Assembly: GCA_964446655.1 (NCBI GenBank)
Contig: CAYUPL010000004.1
Location: 1 to 64,000, forward strand
Reading direction: 5' to 3'
DNA: 64,000 nt
DNA from: Desulfopila_A sp964446655
GTDB lineage: Bacteria; Desulfobacterota; Desulfobulbia; Desulfobulbales; Desulfocapsaceae
This document shows positions 50,004-59,640 of the stretch, piece by piece. The notes beneath the pieces were generated by a model, which ran no database searches, had not been told where the DNA came from, and worked only from the letters and a program-made list of their open reading frames with translations. Numbering within the stretch: the first letter of the stretch is position 1; the number at the start of each line of letters is the position of its first letter. Position numbers and translations under genes: made by a program.

Positions 50004-52349
50004 ATGAAAAAATCATGCTTCCTTCTGGTTCTCCTTGTGCTGGTCTGCAGCAGTTGTATGAAAAGGCCGCTTCCTCCTGTTGTCGTTGCAATTCCTGCGC
50101 ATCGGGTAGACTATCTCGATGAGGTCAAACCCATCCTTGATAAACGTTGCGTGGTGTGTCATTCCTGTTATAACTCACCCTGCCAGCTGAAGCTTTCCTC
50201 CCATGAGGGGCTTGACAGAGGCGCGAGCAAGAAGGCGGTGTATAGCGCCAAGAGGCTGAAAACCATGGATCCCTCCAGGCTTTTCACCGATGCCCTGACC
50301 ACCGAAGGGTGGAGGGAAAAGGATTTTTTCAGTGTCACTGACAGTCATGCCCAGGGCAGGTTGAATGATTCCATCATGCTGCAGCTTCTTTCTCATAAAA
50401 TGGACAACCCTGTCAGCAAGGGTGAGTACTTTTCCGAAGCCGATGATCTGACCTGCGCGGCAGACGGCAGTGAACTTTCCTCTTATCTGGAGAAACATCC
50501 CAACGGAGGAATGCCCTTTGGCTTTCCTCCCTTGCAGGAGCGAGAGTTTGTCCTTATTGCCGGCTGGCTTGCTCAGGGAGCAACAGGACCCGATGATGTG
50601 CGGCAACGGCTCCTCGAAACACCTTCTCTTCATGATGCGCAGCAGATCAAAAAGTGGGAAACTTTTTTCAACAATGGTGATGCCAAACATGCCATGACAG
50701 CCAGATATCTTTATGAGCATTTTTTTCTGGCGCATATTTATTTCGCCGGCCCTTCACCGGAGTTTTACGAGATTGTGCGATCGTCAACTCCGCCGGGAGA
50801 GCCGATATCCATTCTGCCGACGGTACGCCCCTATGATGATCCAGGTGGGGAGTTTTACTATCGTTTTCGCAAAATTCATTCCACCATAGTGCATAAAACC
50901 CATATGGTTGTGACCTTTGATGATGATGTTCTGCAGAGATACCACGAGCTTTTCATCATTCCGGAATGGCTGGATGAACCCCATATCATGAGCTATAGCG
51001 AAGAGGAAAGCGCCGACCCATTTCTCACTTTCGAGCAGATACCACCGCAATCACGCTACCGTTTTCTGCTCGACAATGTTCATTATATTATCATGACCTT
51101 CATACGGGGGCCGGTATGTAAAGGCCAGGTCGCCTTGAATGTTATTAATGACCATTTCTGGCTGTTTTTTCTCGATCCCGAGGCAGATCTGGCCGTGCAG
51201 TATCCCGCTTTTCTCAAACTCCATCAAAAGAAATTGCGCATGCCGGCGCAAAAGGGGAGTGACCCAAGCTTACTTAAGGCACTGAAAAATCCCTATCACA
51301 GCATGGCCATGGCGTACAACAAGGTGCGACAGGATCTCTATATGGCCCATCATTACAACGGCATCGGCTATGATGCCGTATGGAAAGGGAGCACGAGTGC
51401 TGATGCCCCGGTTCTGACTGTTTTCAGGCATTTTGACAGTGCTTCGGTGCACAGGGGTGCCTGGGGCGATCTGCCGAAGACACTCTGGGTTATCGATTAT
51501 CCTCTGCTGGAGCGTATCTATTACTCTCTGGTTGCTGGTTTTGATGTGTATGGCAATGCTTCGCATCAGTTGAGCACCAGGCTGTATATGGATGCCCTGC
51601 GACGTGAAGGGGAAAGCAACTATCTCGATTTTATGCCGCGCCGTTTGCGGAAAAAGATTATGCAGGAATGGTATCAGGGCATGGATTTCTTCCATGTCCG
51701 CTATCATGTCTCAGAGATGCCGGCCGCCATAGAGTTTATAACCGATGATCCCAAAAGAGAATTTGCCGTCAACCTGATCAAACATCATTTTCCGGAAGAA
51801 ATGGGTTTCAATCTTGATCCAATCAACTACCAGGTGGGACCGTATCCACGGATTCCAATGGAACCGAAAGACTCCGCGGGATTCCTTGAGGCACTGCACG
51901 GCGCTTCCGTACCGGGGGACTCTTTTTTTACCAGGGTGAGCGACCACAACGCCAATGTGGCCTATATCAGAGTGAAGGTGGACGGTGGTGAAGATGTGGT
52001 GATTTCCGCGGTCATACATCGTTGGCATGACAACGTCACTTTTCTTTTCGGTGAAAAAAAGGCTCTCGATCCGACCAGGGACAGTGCCGATTTTTTCGCA
52101 GGATTTGTTGGTTCCTACCCGAACTATTTTTTCGTCGTTAACAGTTACGATATGAAGGAGTTTGCCGAGATCCTGAGAAATTATCGAGGCACCAGGGAAG
52201 ATATGCTGCGTCTCGGCAGGTTCGGTGTTAACCGGAGTGATGACAACTTCTGGGAGGTTTTTGACTGGTTTCAGGAGCGTTTTCTTGAAAGTGATCCTTT
52301 GACGGCAGGTTTTTTTGACCTGAACAGATATTATCATAAAACTCGGTAA
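50004..52349 (+). CDS. cti: fatty acid cis/trans isomerase (Cti)
   Basis: Converts cis to trans double bonds in membrane phospholipid fatty acids without energy input, a rapid response to solvents, heat or osmotic shock. About 781 residues from the ATG at 50004; an upstream ATG at 49944 adds an unlikely leader. A hydrophobic export signal (residues 5-18, with CSSC at its end) precedes the haem-binding CVVCH at 49-53, the hallmark of the periplasmic, cytochrome-c-type isomerase. Long conserved tracts such as WLAQGATGPDD and HWNNG-like aromatic segments continue to the end. The gene is complete. Confidence 0.9.
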   Translation: MKKSCFLLVLLVLVCSSCMKRPLPPVVVAIPAHRVDYLDEVKPILDKRCVVCHSCYNSPCQLKLSSHEGLDRGASKKAVYSAKRLKTMDPSRLFTDALTTEGWREKDFFSVTDSHAQGRLNDSIMLQLLSHKMDNPVSKGEYFSEADDLTCAADGSELSSYLEKHPNGGMPFGFPPLQEREFVLIAGWLAQGATGPDDVRQRLLETPSLHDAQQIKKWETFFNNGDAKHAMTARYLYEHFFLAHIYFAGPSPEFYEIVRSSTPPGEPISILPTVRPYDDPGGEFYYRFRKIHSTIVHKTHMVVTFDDDVLQRYHELFIIPEWLDEPHIMSYSEEESADPFLTFEQIPPQSRYRFLLDNVHYIIMTFIRGPVCKGQVALNVINDHFWLFFLDPEADLAVQYPAFLKLHQKKLRMPAQKGSDPSLLKALKNPYHSMAMAYNKVRQDLYMAHHYNGIGYDAVWKGSTSADAPVLTVFRHFDSASVHRGAWGDLPKTLWVIDYPLLERIYYSLVAGFDVYGNASHQLSTRLYMDALRREGESNYLDFMPRRLRKKIMQEWYQGMDFFHVRYHVSEMPAAIEFITDDPKREFAVNLIKHHFPEEMGFNLDPINYQVGPYPRIPMEPKDSAGFLEALHGASVPGDSFFTRVSDHNANVAYIRVKVDGGEDVVISAVIHRWHDNVTFLFGEKKALDPTRDSADFFAGFVGSYPNYFFVVNSYDMKEFAEILRNYRGTREDMLRLGRFGVNRSDDNFWEVFDWFQERFLESDPLTAGFFDLNRYYHKTR

Positions 52350-52361
52350 AAAAATTCCGTT

Positions 52362-53333
52362 TTAAAGAATACCAAGATTTTTGAGAAGATCGGCGAGTCT
52401 GGTCTCATTGAGCTGGATCAGGCCGGTTTCACGGGCATAGGCCAGGGCCTTTTTGTATTCACTGCTCTGCAGACCTCTATCAATCGGAGGAGGAGCCGTG
52501 GCGCAGGGCCTGTATTGATCCATGATGTTGACGTGGCAGTGCGGTGATATTTCCTTGGCGATAAAGGAAAGAATTTTTCCTGTTTCTTCAACATGATCCG
52601 GCATAACCAGATGGCGGATCAGCAGACCTCGCACTGCAATACCGTTCTGGTCGGTACAGAGGTCTCCGACCTGATTATACATCTTTTTGACTGCTTTTTT
52701 GGTTACTTCGGCATAATTACCGACTTCGGTATACTGTTCTGCCGTGCCGTCATACCAGAATTTAAAATCGGGCATATAGATATCGACGACACCATCAAGC
52801 AGTTCCAGAGTTGCGACGGAGTCATACCCGCTGCTGTTGTAGACCAGCGGGAGCGTCAGCCCTCCTTTAATCGCCTCCGGCAGAGCCTCGAGTATATGCG
52901 GCACAACATGGCTCGGCGTAACCAGATTGATGTTGTGACATCCCTGCTGCTGCAGTTGTATCATGATCGCGGCTAGTTCCGATGCCGAGACGTGCCTGGC
53001 CTCGGCTTCGTTGAAATGGCTGATTTCGTAATTCTGACAAAAGATACAGAGCAGGTTGCAGGAGGCAAAGAAAATGGTGCCGGAGCCGTGTTGTCCCACA
53101 AGGGGGCGTTCTTCGCCAAAATGCGGCCCATAACTTGAAACGGGGGCGAATCGACCGACACCGCACACCCCTAACGTGCCGGAAATTCGATTGACTCGGC
53201 AATTTCTGGGACAGATGGTGCAGCGTGTCATCTTTTTTGCCGCTGCAGCTATTCGCTTATGCAGTTCGCCGTTTTCATGTAAGTGGAGATAACCGGGTTT
53301 CATAGCGTCGTCTCTTTTTTGCATCTTCGCCAT
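52362..53333 (-). CDS. radical SAM protein (PflA-like, YgkA type)
   Basis: A 323-residue radical SAM enzyme. The cluster motif is CNLLCIFC with Cys92, Cys96 and Cys99, the CX3CX2C form. An N-terminal Cys set (38, 41, 45, 57; CTICPRNCRVNR) is typical of the PflA-like subfamily of unknown substrate. Later YNSSGYDSVATLELL and VVDIYMPDFKFW are conserved. It may activate a glycyl-radical enzyme or modify another protein; no such partner is seen nearby. The true start may be the ATG at 53303, and no strong ribosome binding site helps decide. Convergent with cti, 12 bases apart. Confidence 0.85.
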   Translation of the reverse strand: MAKMQKRDDAMKPGYLHLHENGELHKRIAAAAKKMTRCTICPRNCRVNRISGTLGVCGVGRFAPVSSYGPHFGEERPLVGQHGSGTIFFASCNLLCIFCQNYEISHFNEAEARHVSASELAAIMIQLQQQGCHNINLVTPSHVVPHILEALPEAIKGGLTLPLVYNSSGYDSVATLELLDGVVDIYMPDFKFWYDGTAEQYTEVGNYAEVTKKAVKKMYNQVGDLCTDQNGIAVRGLLIRHLVMPDHVEETGKILSFIAKEISPHCHVNIMDQYRPCATAPPPIDRGLQSSEYKKALAYARETGLIQLNETRLADLLKNLGIL

Positions 53334-53678
53334 ACAGGACAGGTTTGATATTCATGCAGTATTTTTGCAATGCTGTTGTTGAAGTATACACCTATTATGC
53401 GCTCTCACCAAGTGGATGTGGACGAAGGATATATTCACGTACCACTTCCATGAACCCTGCAGAGCGGTCTTTTCCAGCGGGCCAGGTTAACATTGTTGCT
53501 CAATGAAAAAAAATATGATAGTATTTCGGGCCTATAGCAGAGCGATCCGGTAGTATTTCCGCCGGCGCCGGCCGGATGATGGCGAGTGTCGCGACCATGA
53601 CTATCCAGCTCCTTATGCCGCTGACGGTGCACTTTTGCAAACTCTGTCTTCCTGCCTGTTCAGCAGGATCGGAACGAT

Positions 53679-56285
53679 ATGTCGATATCACACCTTCTTT
53701 TTAAAAATTCCCGGCTTTGCAAAGCTCTTCTCATCACAAGCGTTATTGCCCTGATGAGTGGAGGGCTCTTTTTCTCTTTTCATGCCGACAAAAAAAGAGT
53801 CGCGGAGAAATTGGAGGTGACGGCGGAACTGTGCAGCACTCTTCTCAGAGACCCCCTGGCGCAGGGGGATCTGCTGTTGGTGCAGAAGGAGATATCCGCC
53901 TTTGCGGAAAAGTTTTTGCTTGACGGTATTGAGTTGTACAGTAGTGACGGCAATGTGCTTGCTGTAGTTGGTTGGAGTGATAGCCGGCTGCAAGGTTCGC
54001 TGATGCTGGGCGAAAACCTTTCTCTGGGGTGGCCGTTTTTGCTGATGGTTCAGTATTCCCGTATTGTTATGCATCAGGACAGACCGCCCGCTTTTCTGAT
54101 TGTCTACCAAGCAATGACTGCTGATGTTCTTGCTGCATTAGCGATAGCAGTCTTTGTGCTGCTCCTGTGTTTTCGCTCCCATTTACAGTGGATTTTTCCC
54201 AGTTCTTTTTTCAGCACCGGGCGCAACAGGAAAAACGAGGCGGCAGCTGTCATTTTTACCGAGGAAGCGAAACTGGAAAAGCTGGTCCGGCAAAGGACGG
54301 CGGAGCTTGAACGACAACGGGACCTTGCGTTGGCCTCTTCCAGGGCAAAGGGAGAGTATCTTGCTAACGTCAGTCATGAGATACGGACCTCTTTGAACGG
54401 GGTGGTTGGTGTGCTCTCTCTTCTGCAGAAATCCAACATTGGCGGAGAAAAGAGACGGCTGCTCAGCGTCGCGTCGCGGTCGGCAGATTCACTGCTCCTT
54501 ATCATCAATGACATTCTGGATTTTTCCAAGATTGAGGCCGGCCACATCACCTTTGAAAATATTATATTTGATCTTAGAGAGGTTGTAGAAGAGAGTCTAG
54601 CTCTCTATATCGATACTGCCTTCAGTAAAAAAACAGGGTTGCACTGCTATATCCCACCTGAGATCTGTACGACACTTGTTGGAGACCCCACAAGGCTTCG
54701 CCAGATTATTACCAATCTACTCAGTAATGCCATAAAATTTACCGAGAATGGAGAAATCAGCTGCCGTGTAGTTGAAGCGGGCAATGTCGGTGGCAGGCAG
54801 AAGCTCCGATTTAGCGTTGAAGACACCGGGATTGGTATCGTGCCTGATGAAATCGATAATATTTTTAAAATGTTCACCCAGGCTCAACCGGATACGACAC
54901 GAAAATATGGCGGTACAGGTCTGGGCCTGAATATCTGTAAGAACCTGGTTGAGCTGCAAAATGGTGAAATTGGGGTGGAAAGCAGGCCCGGGCAGGGTAC
55001 TTCCTTCTGGTTCACGTTGGAGTTTGACCGTGCCGAACAGCAGGAGCCCGCAAGCTGTCTCGGGGATGAAATACTCGGGAAAAATATTGTTCTCTTCGAA
55101 AATTGTGAAACGTGCTGCACCATTATCAGCCGGTATTTATGCAAAAGCAGCGTGACGAGATTCGCCTGTAATGCCGGCGACGATGTTCTTCACCGGCTTG
55201 GCCGAATGAAGGAAGAAGGTAACATTCCTGATCTTGTCCTGATCGGATATTCTTTGATTGTCGATGAGCTCGACTGGTTTATGCGGGAAATTCTTGATCT
55301 ATATGGTGAAGCCGCCCCGGATCTCTTTATGCTGACACGGCAGAGCGGAATTCTGGAAAGGCTGAAAAGAAAAGGAGTCACAGGAATAATTTATAAACCC
55401 ATACGCCTTCTCCAGCTCTACGAAGAGATCTGCGGCAAGAGACAGGTTATTGAAAAACTCATTGAAGCGCCGTTGGGGCAATTACAGGGAGATGTTCTCC
55501 TGGTTGATGATGAGCAGATCAATCAGCATGTCGGTAAAATGATCCTCGAGAGAATCGGCTTTGACGTTGAAATAGCGAATAATGGCCACGAGGCTTTGAA
55601 AAAAACAACAGAAAAACAGTATGATCTCGTCTTTATGGACGTGCAGATGCCGCTTTTAAGCGGCATTGAGGCAACGGAGATGATCCGTCGGCGGGAGAGG
55701 GAGCGAGGGGACTTTGTGCAGACAATCGTCGCCATGACCGCCAACACTCTGCCTGCGGTACGAGAGCGGTGCCTTGAGGCAGGTATGGATGGCTTTATCT
55801 CAAAACCGATAAAACCGGAGGTGCTGATTCAACACCTCCGGCCGATTCTCCAGCCGAAAAAGGAAGATAGCGATGAAACAGCGGAAATAATTCGAGCCGC
55901 TGAGCAACGCTCCGGGCAGGCTTTGATTGATGACATGATGCAGGCAGAGGGGCATCTGGTCTGGAATCATCGGCTTGCCCTGGAATATGTTGGTGGAGAT
56001 GCGGAGCTTCTTATCGATTTGGCCAAGCTTTTTCTACAGAAAAAAGATGTTCTCTTAACCGCTCTTGAAGATGCCGTCAAAACCCTGGATAAAGAACAGA
56101 TAGGCTGGGCTGCTCATGCGTTTAAAGGGGCGGTCAACCACTTTGCCGCGGAAAAATGCCGGCAGCTCGCCTCGACTATCGAAAGGCGAGCTGAACAGGG
56201 TCTGCTTGAGGGTATCGAAACCGATATGGAAGAGCTGAAAGAGGCGGCCGGTATTCTGGTGGAAGAGCTTGAAGCAGGGATCTGA
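53679..56285 (+). CDS. hybrid histidine kinase with degenerate receiver, receiver and HPt domains
   Basis: An 868-residue membrane kinase. Transmembrane helices at about 18-34 and 147-168 flank a short periplasmic loop. The kinase has phospho-accepting His233 in VSHEIRTSLNG and an ATPase domain to about 450. The first receiver-like domain (about 465-585) is degenerate: the acidic pair is replaced (FENCETC) and the phospho-Asp position is Gly (LVLIGYSL). The second receiver has an intact Asp654 in LVFMDVQMPL. The C-terminal HPt has His813 in AAHAFKGAV. The layout is that of BarA/ArcB-like phosphorelay kinases. No separate regulator is adjacent. Confidence 0.92.
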   Translation: MSISHLLFKNSRLCKALLITSVIALMSGGLFFSFHADKKRVAEKLEVTAELCSTLLRDPLAQGDLLLVQKEISAFAEKFLLDGIELYSSDGNVLAVVGWSDSRLQGSLMLGENLSLGWPFLLMVQYSRIVMHQDRPPAFLIVYQAMTADVLAALAIAVFVLLLCFRSHLQWIFPSSFFSTGRNRKNEAAAVIFTEEAKLEKLVRQRTAELERQRDLALASSRAKGEYLANVSHEIRTSLNGVVGVLSLLQKSNIGGEKRRLLSVASRSADSLLLIINDILDFSKIEAGHITFENIIFDLREVVEESLALYIDTAFSKKTGLHCYIPPEICTTLVGDPTRLRQIITNLLSNAIKFTENGEISCRVVEAGNVGGRQKLRFSVEDTGIGIVPDEIDNIFKMFTQAQPDTTRKYGGTGLGLNICKNLVELQNGEIGVESRPGQGTSFWFTLEFDRAEQQEPASCLGDEILGKNIVLFENCETCCTIISRYLCKSSVTRFACNAGDDVLHRLGRMKEEGNIPDLVLIGYSLIVDELDWFMREILDLYGEAAPDLFMLTRQSGILERLKRKGVTGIIYKPIRLLQLYEEICGKRQVIEKLIEAPLGQLQGDVLLVDDEQINQHVGKMILERIGFDVEIANNGHEALKKTTEKQYDLVFMDVQMPLLSGIEATEMIRRRERERGDFVQTIVAMTANTLPAVRERCLEAGMDGFISKPIKPEVLIQHLRPILQPKKEDSDETAEIIRAAEQRSGQALIDDMMQAEGHLVWNHRLALEYVGGDAELLIDLAKLFLQKKDVLLTALEDAVKTLDKEQIGWAAHAFKGAVNHFAAEKCRQLASTIERRAEQGLLEGIETDMEELKEAAGILVEELEAGI

Positions 56286-56325
56286 AAATATCTTTCACTT
56301 TCATCTCCTTCACCATTATACGTAA

Positions 56326-59300
56326 TCAGAATTTTTTCTCCTGGTGCTGTTTCTCACCGGCCAGTAGAGGATAGGGCTTCCAGTAAATGTCACTGACTCG
56401 TTTGACGAAAGCGCCGCTGATATGTGAAAAACGCTCCAGCAGGTAATAGAGGGTTGGAACGACGATAAGAGTCAAAAAGGTTGCCACCATAAGGCCGAAA
56501 ATGACCACCACGGCCATGGATCTCCACCACTGACTGGACTCACTTACCCAGGAGATAGCCATGATGTGAAAGTCAAAAGAAACACCGCTGACCATGGGGA
56601 TCAGGCCCAGTATGGTTGTGATGGCTGTCAGAAGAACTGGACGTAATCGGGTTGCACCGGCGGAGATGACGGCATCGCGCAGGGCAAAACCGCGCTCCCG
56701 CAGCTTGTTGGTGTAGTCGATCAATACGATGGCGTTATTGACCACAACACCCGCCAGAGAGATCACCCCTACTCCCGTCATAATTATACCGAACGGCGAA
56801 CGAAACAGAGTCAGGCCGAGGAAGGCGCCTCCAAGAGACAGTATCACCGAGGTCATGATAATAAAGGGCTGTATAACTGAGTTAAACATGCTGACCAGAA
56901 CAAGAAAGATCAACAGCAATGCCACAGCAAAGGCCTTACTGAGAAATTCCTCCGACTCCTGCTGAAATTCATGTTCTCCCGTGAAGGTGATTTTGTATCC
57001 GGGGGGAAGGGCCAGGTCTTCTAAGATTTTAGCAGCCTGCTCCCGGGCCACCGGGCCGGGGATCTTGGTTTCGTCAACATTGGCCTTGACCGTTACGACC
57101 CGCTCATTGTTGATCCGGTTGATATCACCCAGAGAGCCCGTGAAACTGACTGTAGCTATGGTGGAAAGCGGTACCAGTTCTCCGGATGGTGTGGGCAGCA
57201 TCAGCTCGTGCAGCACATCGACGACATTACGGTCCTTTTCGCCCAGCTGGACGGTAATGTCGTAATCGTCACTGCCTTCTCTGAAGGAAGAGACCTCCAG
57301 GCCGTTGTAGGCGCTTTTTAAAGCGAAACCGATACCGTCGGTGGAGAGCCCGAAAAGAGCAGCCTTCTGGCGATCGACATCGACCTGTACCGAAGGAATA
57401 CCCTCGACATAATTGTCCCGGACGTCCTTGACATGGGGAACTTTGTCGAGAATATCCTTGATACCCTTGGCAATTTCACCCAGTACGGCGAAATTATCGC
57501 CCGCAATTTCTATGTTGATGGGAGCACCGGTGGGAGGTCCTTCGGCCTCCATGGCAAGAGTGATTTTGGCTCCCGGGATAGCCTTAACCCGCTCCCTGAT
57601 GGCATCGACGGTTTCATGAGTGTTGCGTAGCCGCTCGTTCATTTCTGTGAAGCGAACGCCGACATGGTTGGGGGTGTTGGCATCGAAGACCGAACCTCCT
57701 CCGGAGGAAAGTACGCCTTTGGTATAGATATTTTTAATATTGCCCATATCACTGGGGCCATGGAACTCTTCACCGGTGGCTTTGGTATGTTTTTTGCCGG
57801 CGAGAGCCTCTGTCGGGGAGAGGTCGGTCCTGTTGCTCTCATATCCGGCGAGAGCCAACTCTATGCGTTTCGTGATGGTATCGATATAGTCAAGATCGGC
57901 GCCTTCGGGAACGTCCATGTTAAGATACATTCCTTTAGGATCGGTGTCCGGGAAAAACTCCACCGGCTTTTCCAGGCCGATCACCAGCAGCCAGCTCTGC
58001 AAAAGCAAAATCAGTACGCAGAAGGCGGTGGCGATTACGGTGATAGGCATATTGAGGGCGCTGGAGAGCAGTTTAGTGTAGTTTTTCAAGAGGAACCCTT
58101 TGATGACAATGGGTTGCTCAACTGCTCGAGAAATTTCCTCGATACTTCGCTTGGGCTGGTCGGTCGTGGACTTGACTTTCATGAACAGCGATGCCAGGGC
58201 GGGGTTAATCACCAGAGCGACGAAAAGACTGGAGGACAGGGTAACTATCAGTGTCTGGGGGAGAAACCCCATAAACTCGCCCATGATGCCAGGCCAGAAC
58301 AACATTGGCGAGAATGCCGCCAGAGTTGTCACTGTCGAGCCGATGACCGGATAGGCAACCTCGGCGGTGGCCTTCATGGCCGCTTCAACACGCCCGGCAC
58401 CCTGTTCCATGAAACGGTATATGTTTTCAACAATAACAATGGCATTATCCACCAGCATACCCAGCGCAAGGGTAAGACTGAAGAGTACAACCATGTTAAG
58501 GGTCACTCCAATGATCTGCAGAACTGTAAAGGAGAGCAGCATGGACAGAGGAATAGCCATGCTGACAAGCAGGGCATTGCGGATACCCATGGCAAAAAAG
58601 ATGACAATCAGTACCAGAGCCAAACCCGAGAGGATATTGTTCTCCAGATCAGCCACCATCAGTTCGATATCGCGGGACTTGTCCATGACCTTGGTGATCT
58701 CGGTGCCGGAAGGCCAACCAGGCTGGCGTTTTGCTACGATATCGTCAATCTGCCTGCTGATATCGATAATATTTTCACCGGAGCGCTTTTTAACAGTGAT
58801 ATTGACGGCGGAGCGTCCATCAAGGCGAGATCGGCTGTTCTCTTCTTTAAAATCATCTACTACCGTGGCTACATCTTTGAGGTAGACCGGCTCGCCGTTA
58901 TGAATTGCAAGGATAAGCCCATAGATCTCTTCAGGTGTTTTAAATTCACCGGGCACACGGAGCTGATAGCGGCCCTGGCCGAGACGGATATTACCGCCGG
59001 AAGTGTTCTGGTTCTCGCTTCTGACCGCCTCCTGAAAGCTGCCGATGGTGAGGCCGTAATATGCCAGTTTTTCAGGAAAAACCTCAACTCTGATCTCTCG
59101 CTCCAGTCCGCCGGTGACTTCGGCTTCCAACACTCCGGTGATGGCTTCGATATCATCTTCGATATCATCGGCAATCTTTTTCAGGCAGGGCAGGCCGCAG
59201 GTGCCGGAGATGGAGAAGACCACAATAGGCATTTGCGAGAAATTTACTTCAAAGACGGAAGGATCTTCATCGAGATCGGAGGGAAGCTCACCCATTGCTT

Positions 59301-59640
59301 CATCCACCTTGTCCTTGACGTCTTGCAATGCTTTGTCGATGTCCGTACCCGTAACGAATTCAATATTGATGGAAGAAGAGCCTTCGGAGCTGACCGACTG
59401 GATTTTCTTGAGGCCGTCCAGTCCTTTGAGCTTTTTCTCGATTTCGATGGTGACGGCCGTTTCCATGTCTGTGGGGGAAACGCCACGATAGTTCGTGGAG
59501 ACAAAGACATTGGGGATGGTGATGTCCGGGTCGCTTTCCCGAGGCAGTTCCAGGTAGCTGTAGACCCCAAAGATAATAAGCAGAAGCGTGAGAACAACAA
59601 CGGTTGTGCTTTTTTTGATGGCGGTATCGGAGACGATCAT
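56326..59640 (-). CDS. RND efflux pump inner-membrane transporter
   Basis: An 1104-residue RND-family transporter (AcrB-like fold). It has a first membrane helix at about 10-28, large periplasmic loops, then a bundle with ALGMLVDNAIVIVENI in the fourth helix, where proton-relay AcrB has two Asp residues and this protein has Asp-Asn. SLSGVGVISLAGVVVNNAIVLIDY-like sequence near the end is the matching helix of the second half. It should drive drug, solvent or other extrusion by proton exchange together with the adaptor encoded just upstream. It overlaps the adaptor gene by ATGA. No outer-membrane TolC-type gene is in the window. Confidence 0.92.
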   Translation of the reverse strand: MIVSDTAIKKSTTVVVLTLLLIIFGVYSYLELPRESDPDITIPNVFVSTNYRGVSPTDMETAVTIEIEKKLKGLDGLKKIQSVSSEGSSSINIEFVTGTDIDKALQDVKDKVDEAMGELPSDLDEDPSVFEVNFSQMPIVVFSISGTCGLPCLKKIADDIEDDIEAITGVLEAEVTGGLEREIRVEVFPEKLAYYGLTIGSFQEAVRSENQNTSGGNIRLGQGRYQLRVPGEFKTPEEIYGLILAIHNGEPVYLKDVATVVDDFKEENSRSRLDGRSAVNITVKKRSGENIIDISRQIDDIVAKRQPGWPSGTEITKVMDKSRDIELMVADLENNILSGLALVLIVIFFAMGIRNALLVSMAIPLSMLLSFTVLQIIGVTLNMVVLFSLTLALGMLVDNAIVIVENIYRFMEQGAGRVEAAMKATAEVAYPVIGSTVTTLAAFSPMLFWPGIMGEFMGFLPQTLIVTLSSSLFVALVINPALASLFMKVKSTTDQPKRSIEEISRAVEQPIVIKGFLLKNYTKLLSSALNMPITVIATAFCVLILLLQSWLLVIGLEKPVEFFPDTDPKGMYLNMDVPEGADLDYIDTITKRIELALAGYESNRTDLSPTEALAGKKHTKATGEEFHGPSDMGNIKNIYTKGVLSSGGGSVFDANTPNHVGVRFTEMNERLRNTHETVDAIRERVKAIPGAKITLAMEAEGPPTGAPINIEIAGDNFAVLGEIAKGIKDILDKVPHVKDVRDNYVEGIPSVQVDVDRQKAALFGLSTDGIGFALKSAYNGLEVSSFREGSDDYDITVQLGEKDRNVVDVLHELMLPTPSGELVPLSTIATVSFTGSLGDINRINNERVVTVKANVDETKIPGPVAREQAAKILEDLALPPGYKITFTGEHEFQQESEEFLSKAFAVALLLIFLVLVSMFNSVIQPFIIMTSVILSLGGAFLGLTLFRSPFGIIMTGVGVISLAGVVVNNAIVLIDYTNKLRERGFALRDAVISAGATRLRPVLLTAITTILGLIPMVSGVSFDFHIMAISWVSESSQWWRSMAVVVIFGLMVATFLTLIVVPTLYYLLERFSHISGAFVKRVSDIYWKPYPLLAGEKQHQEKKF

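Noticed and set aside
50175..52337. Several minus-strand frames of 140-208 codons
   Set aside because: All lie within and opposite the cti gene.
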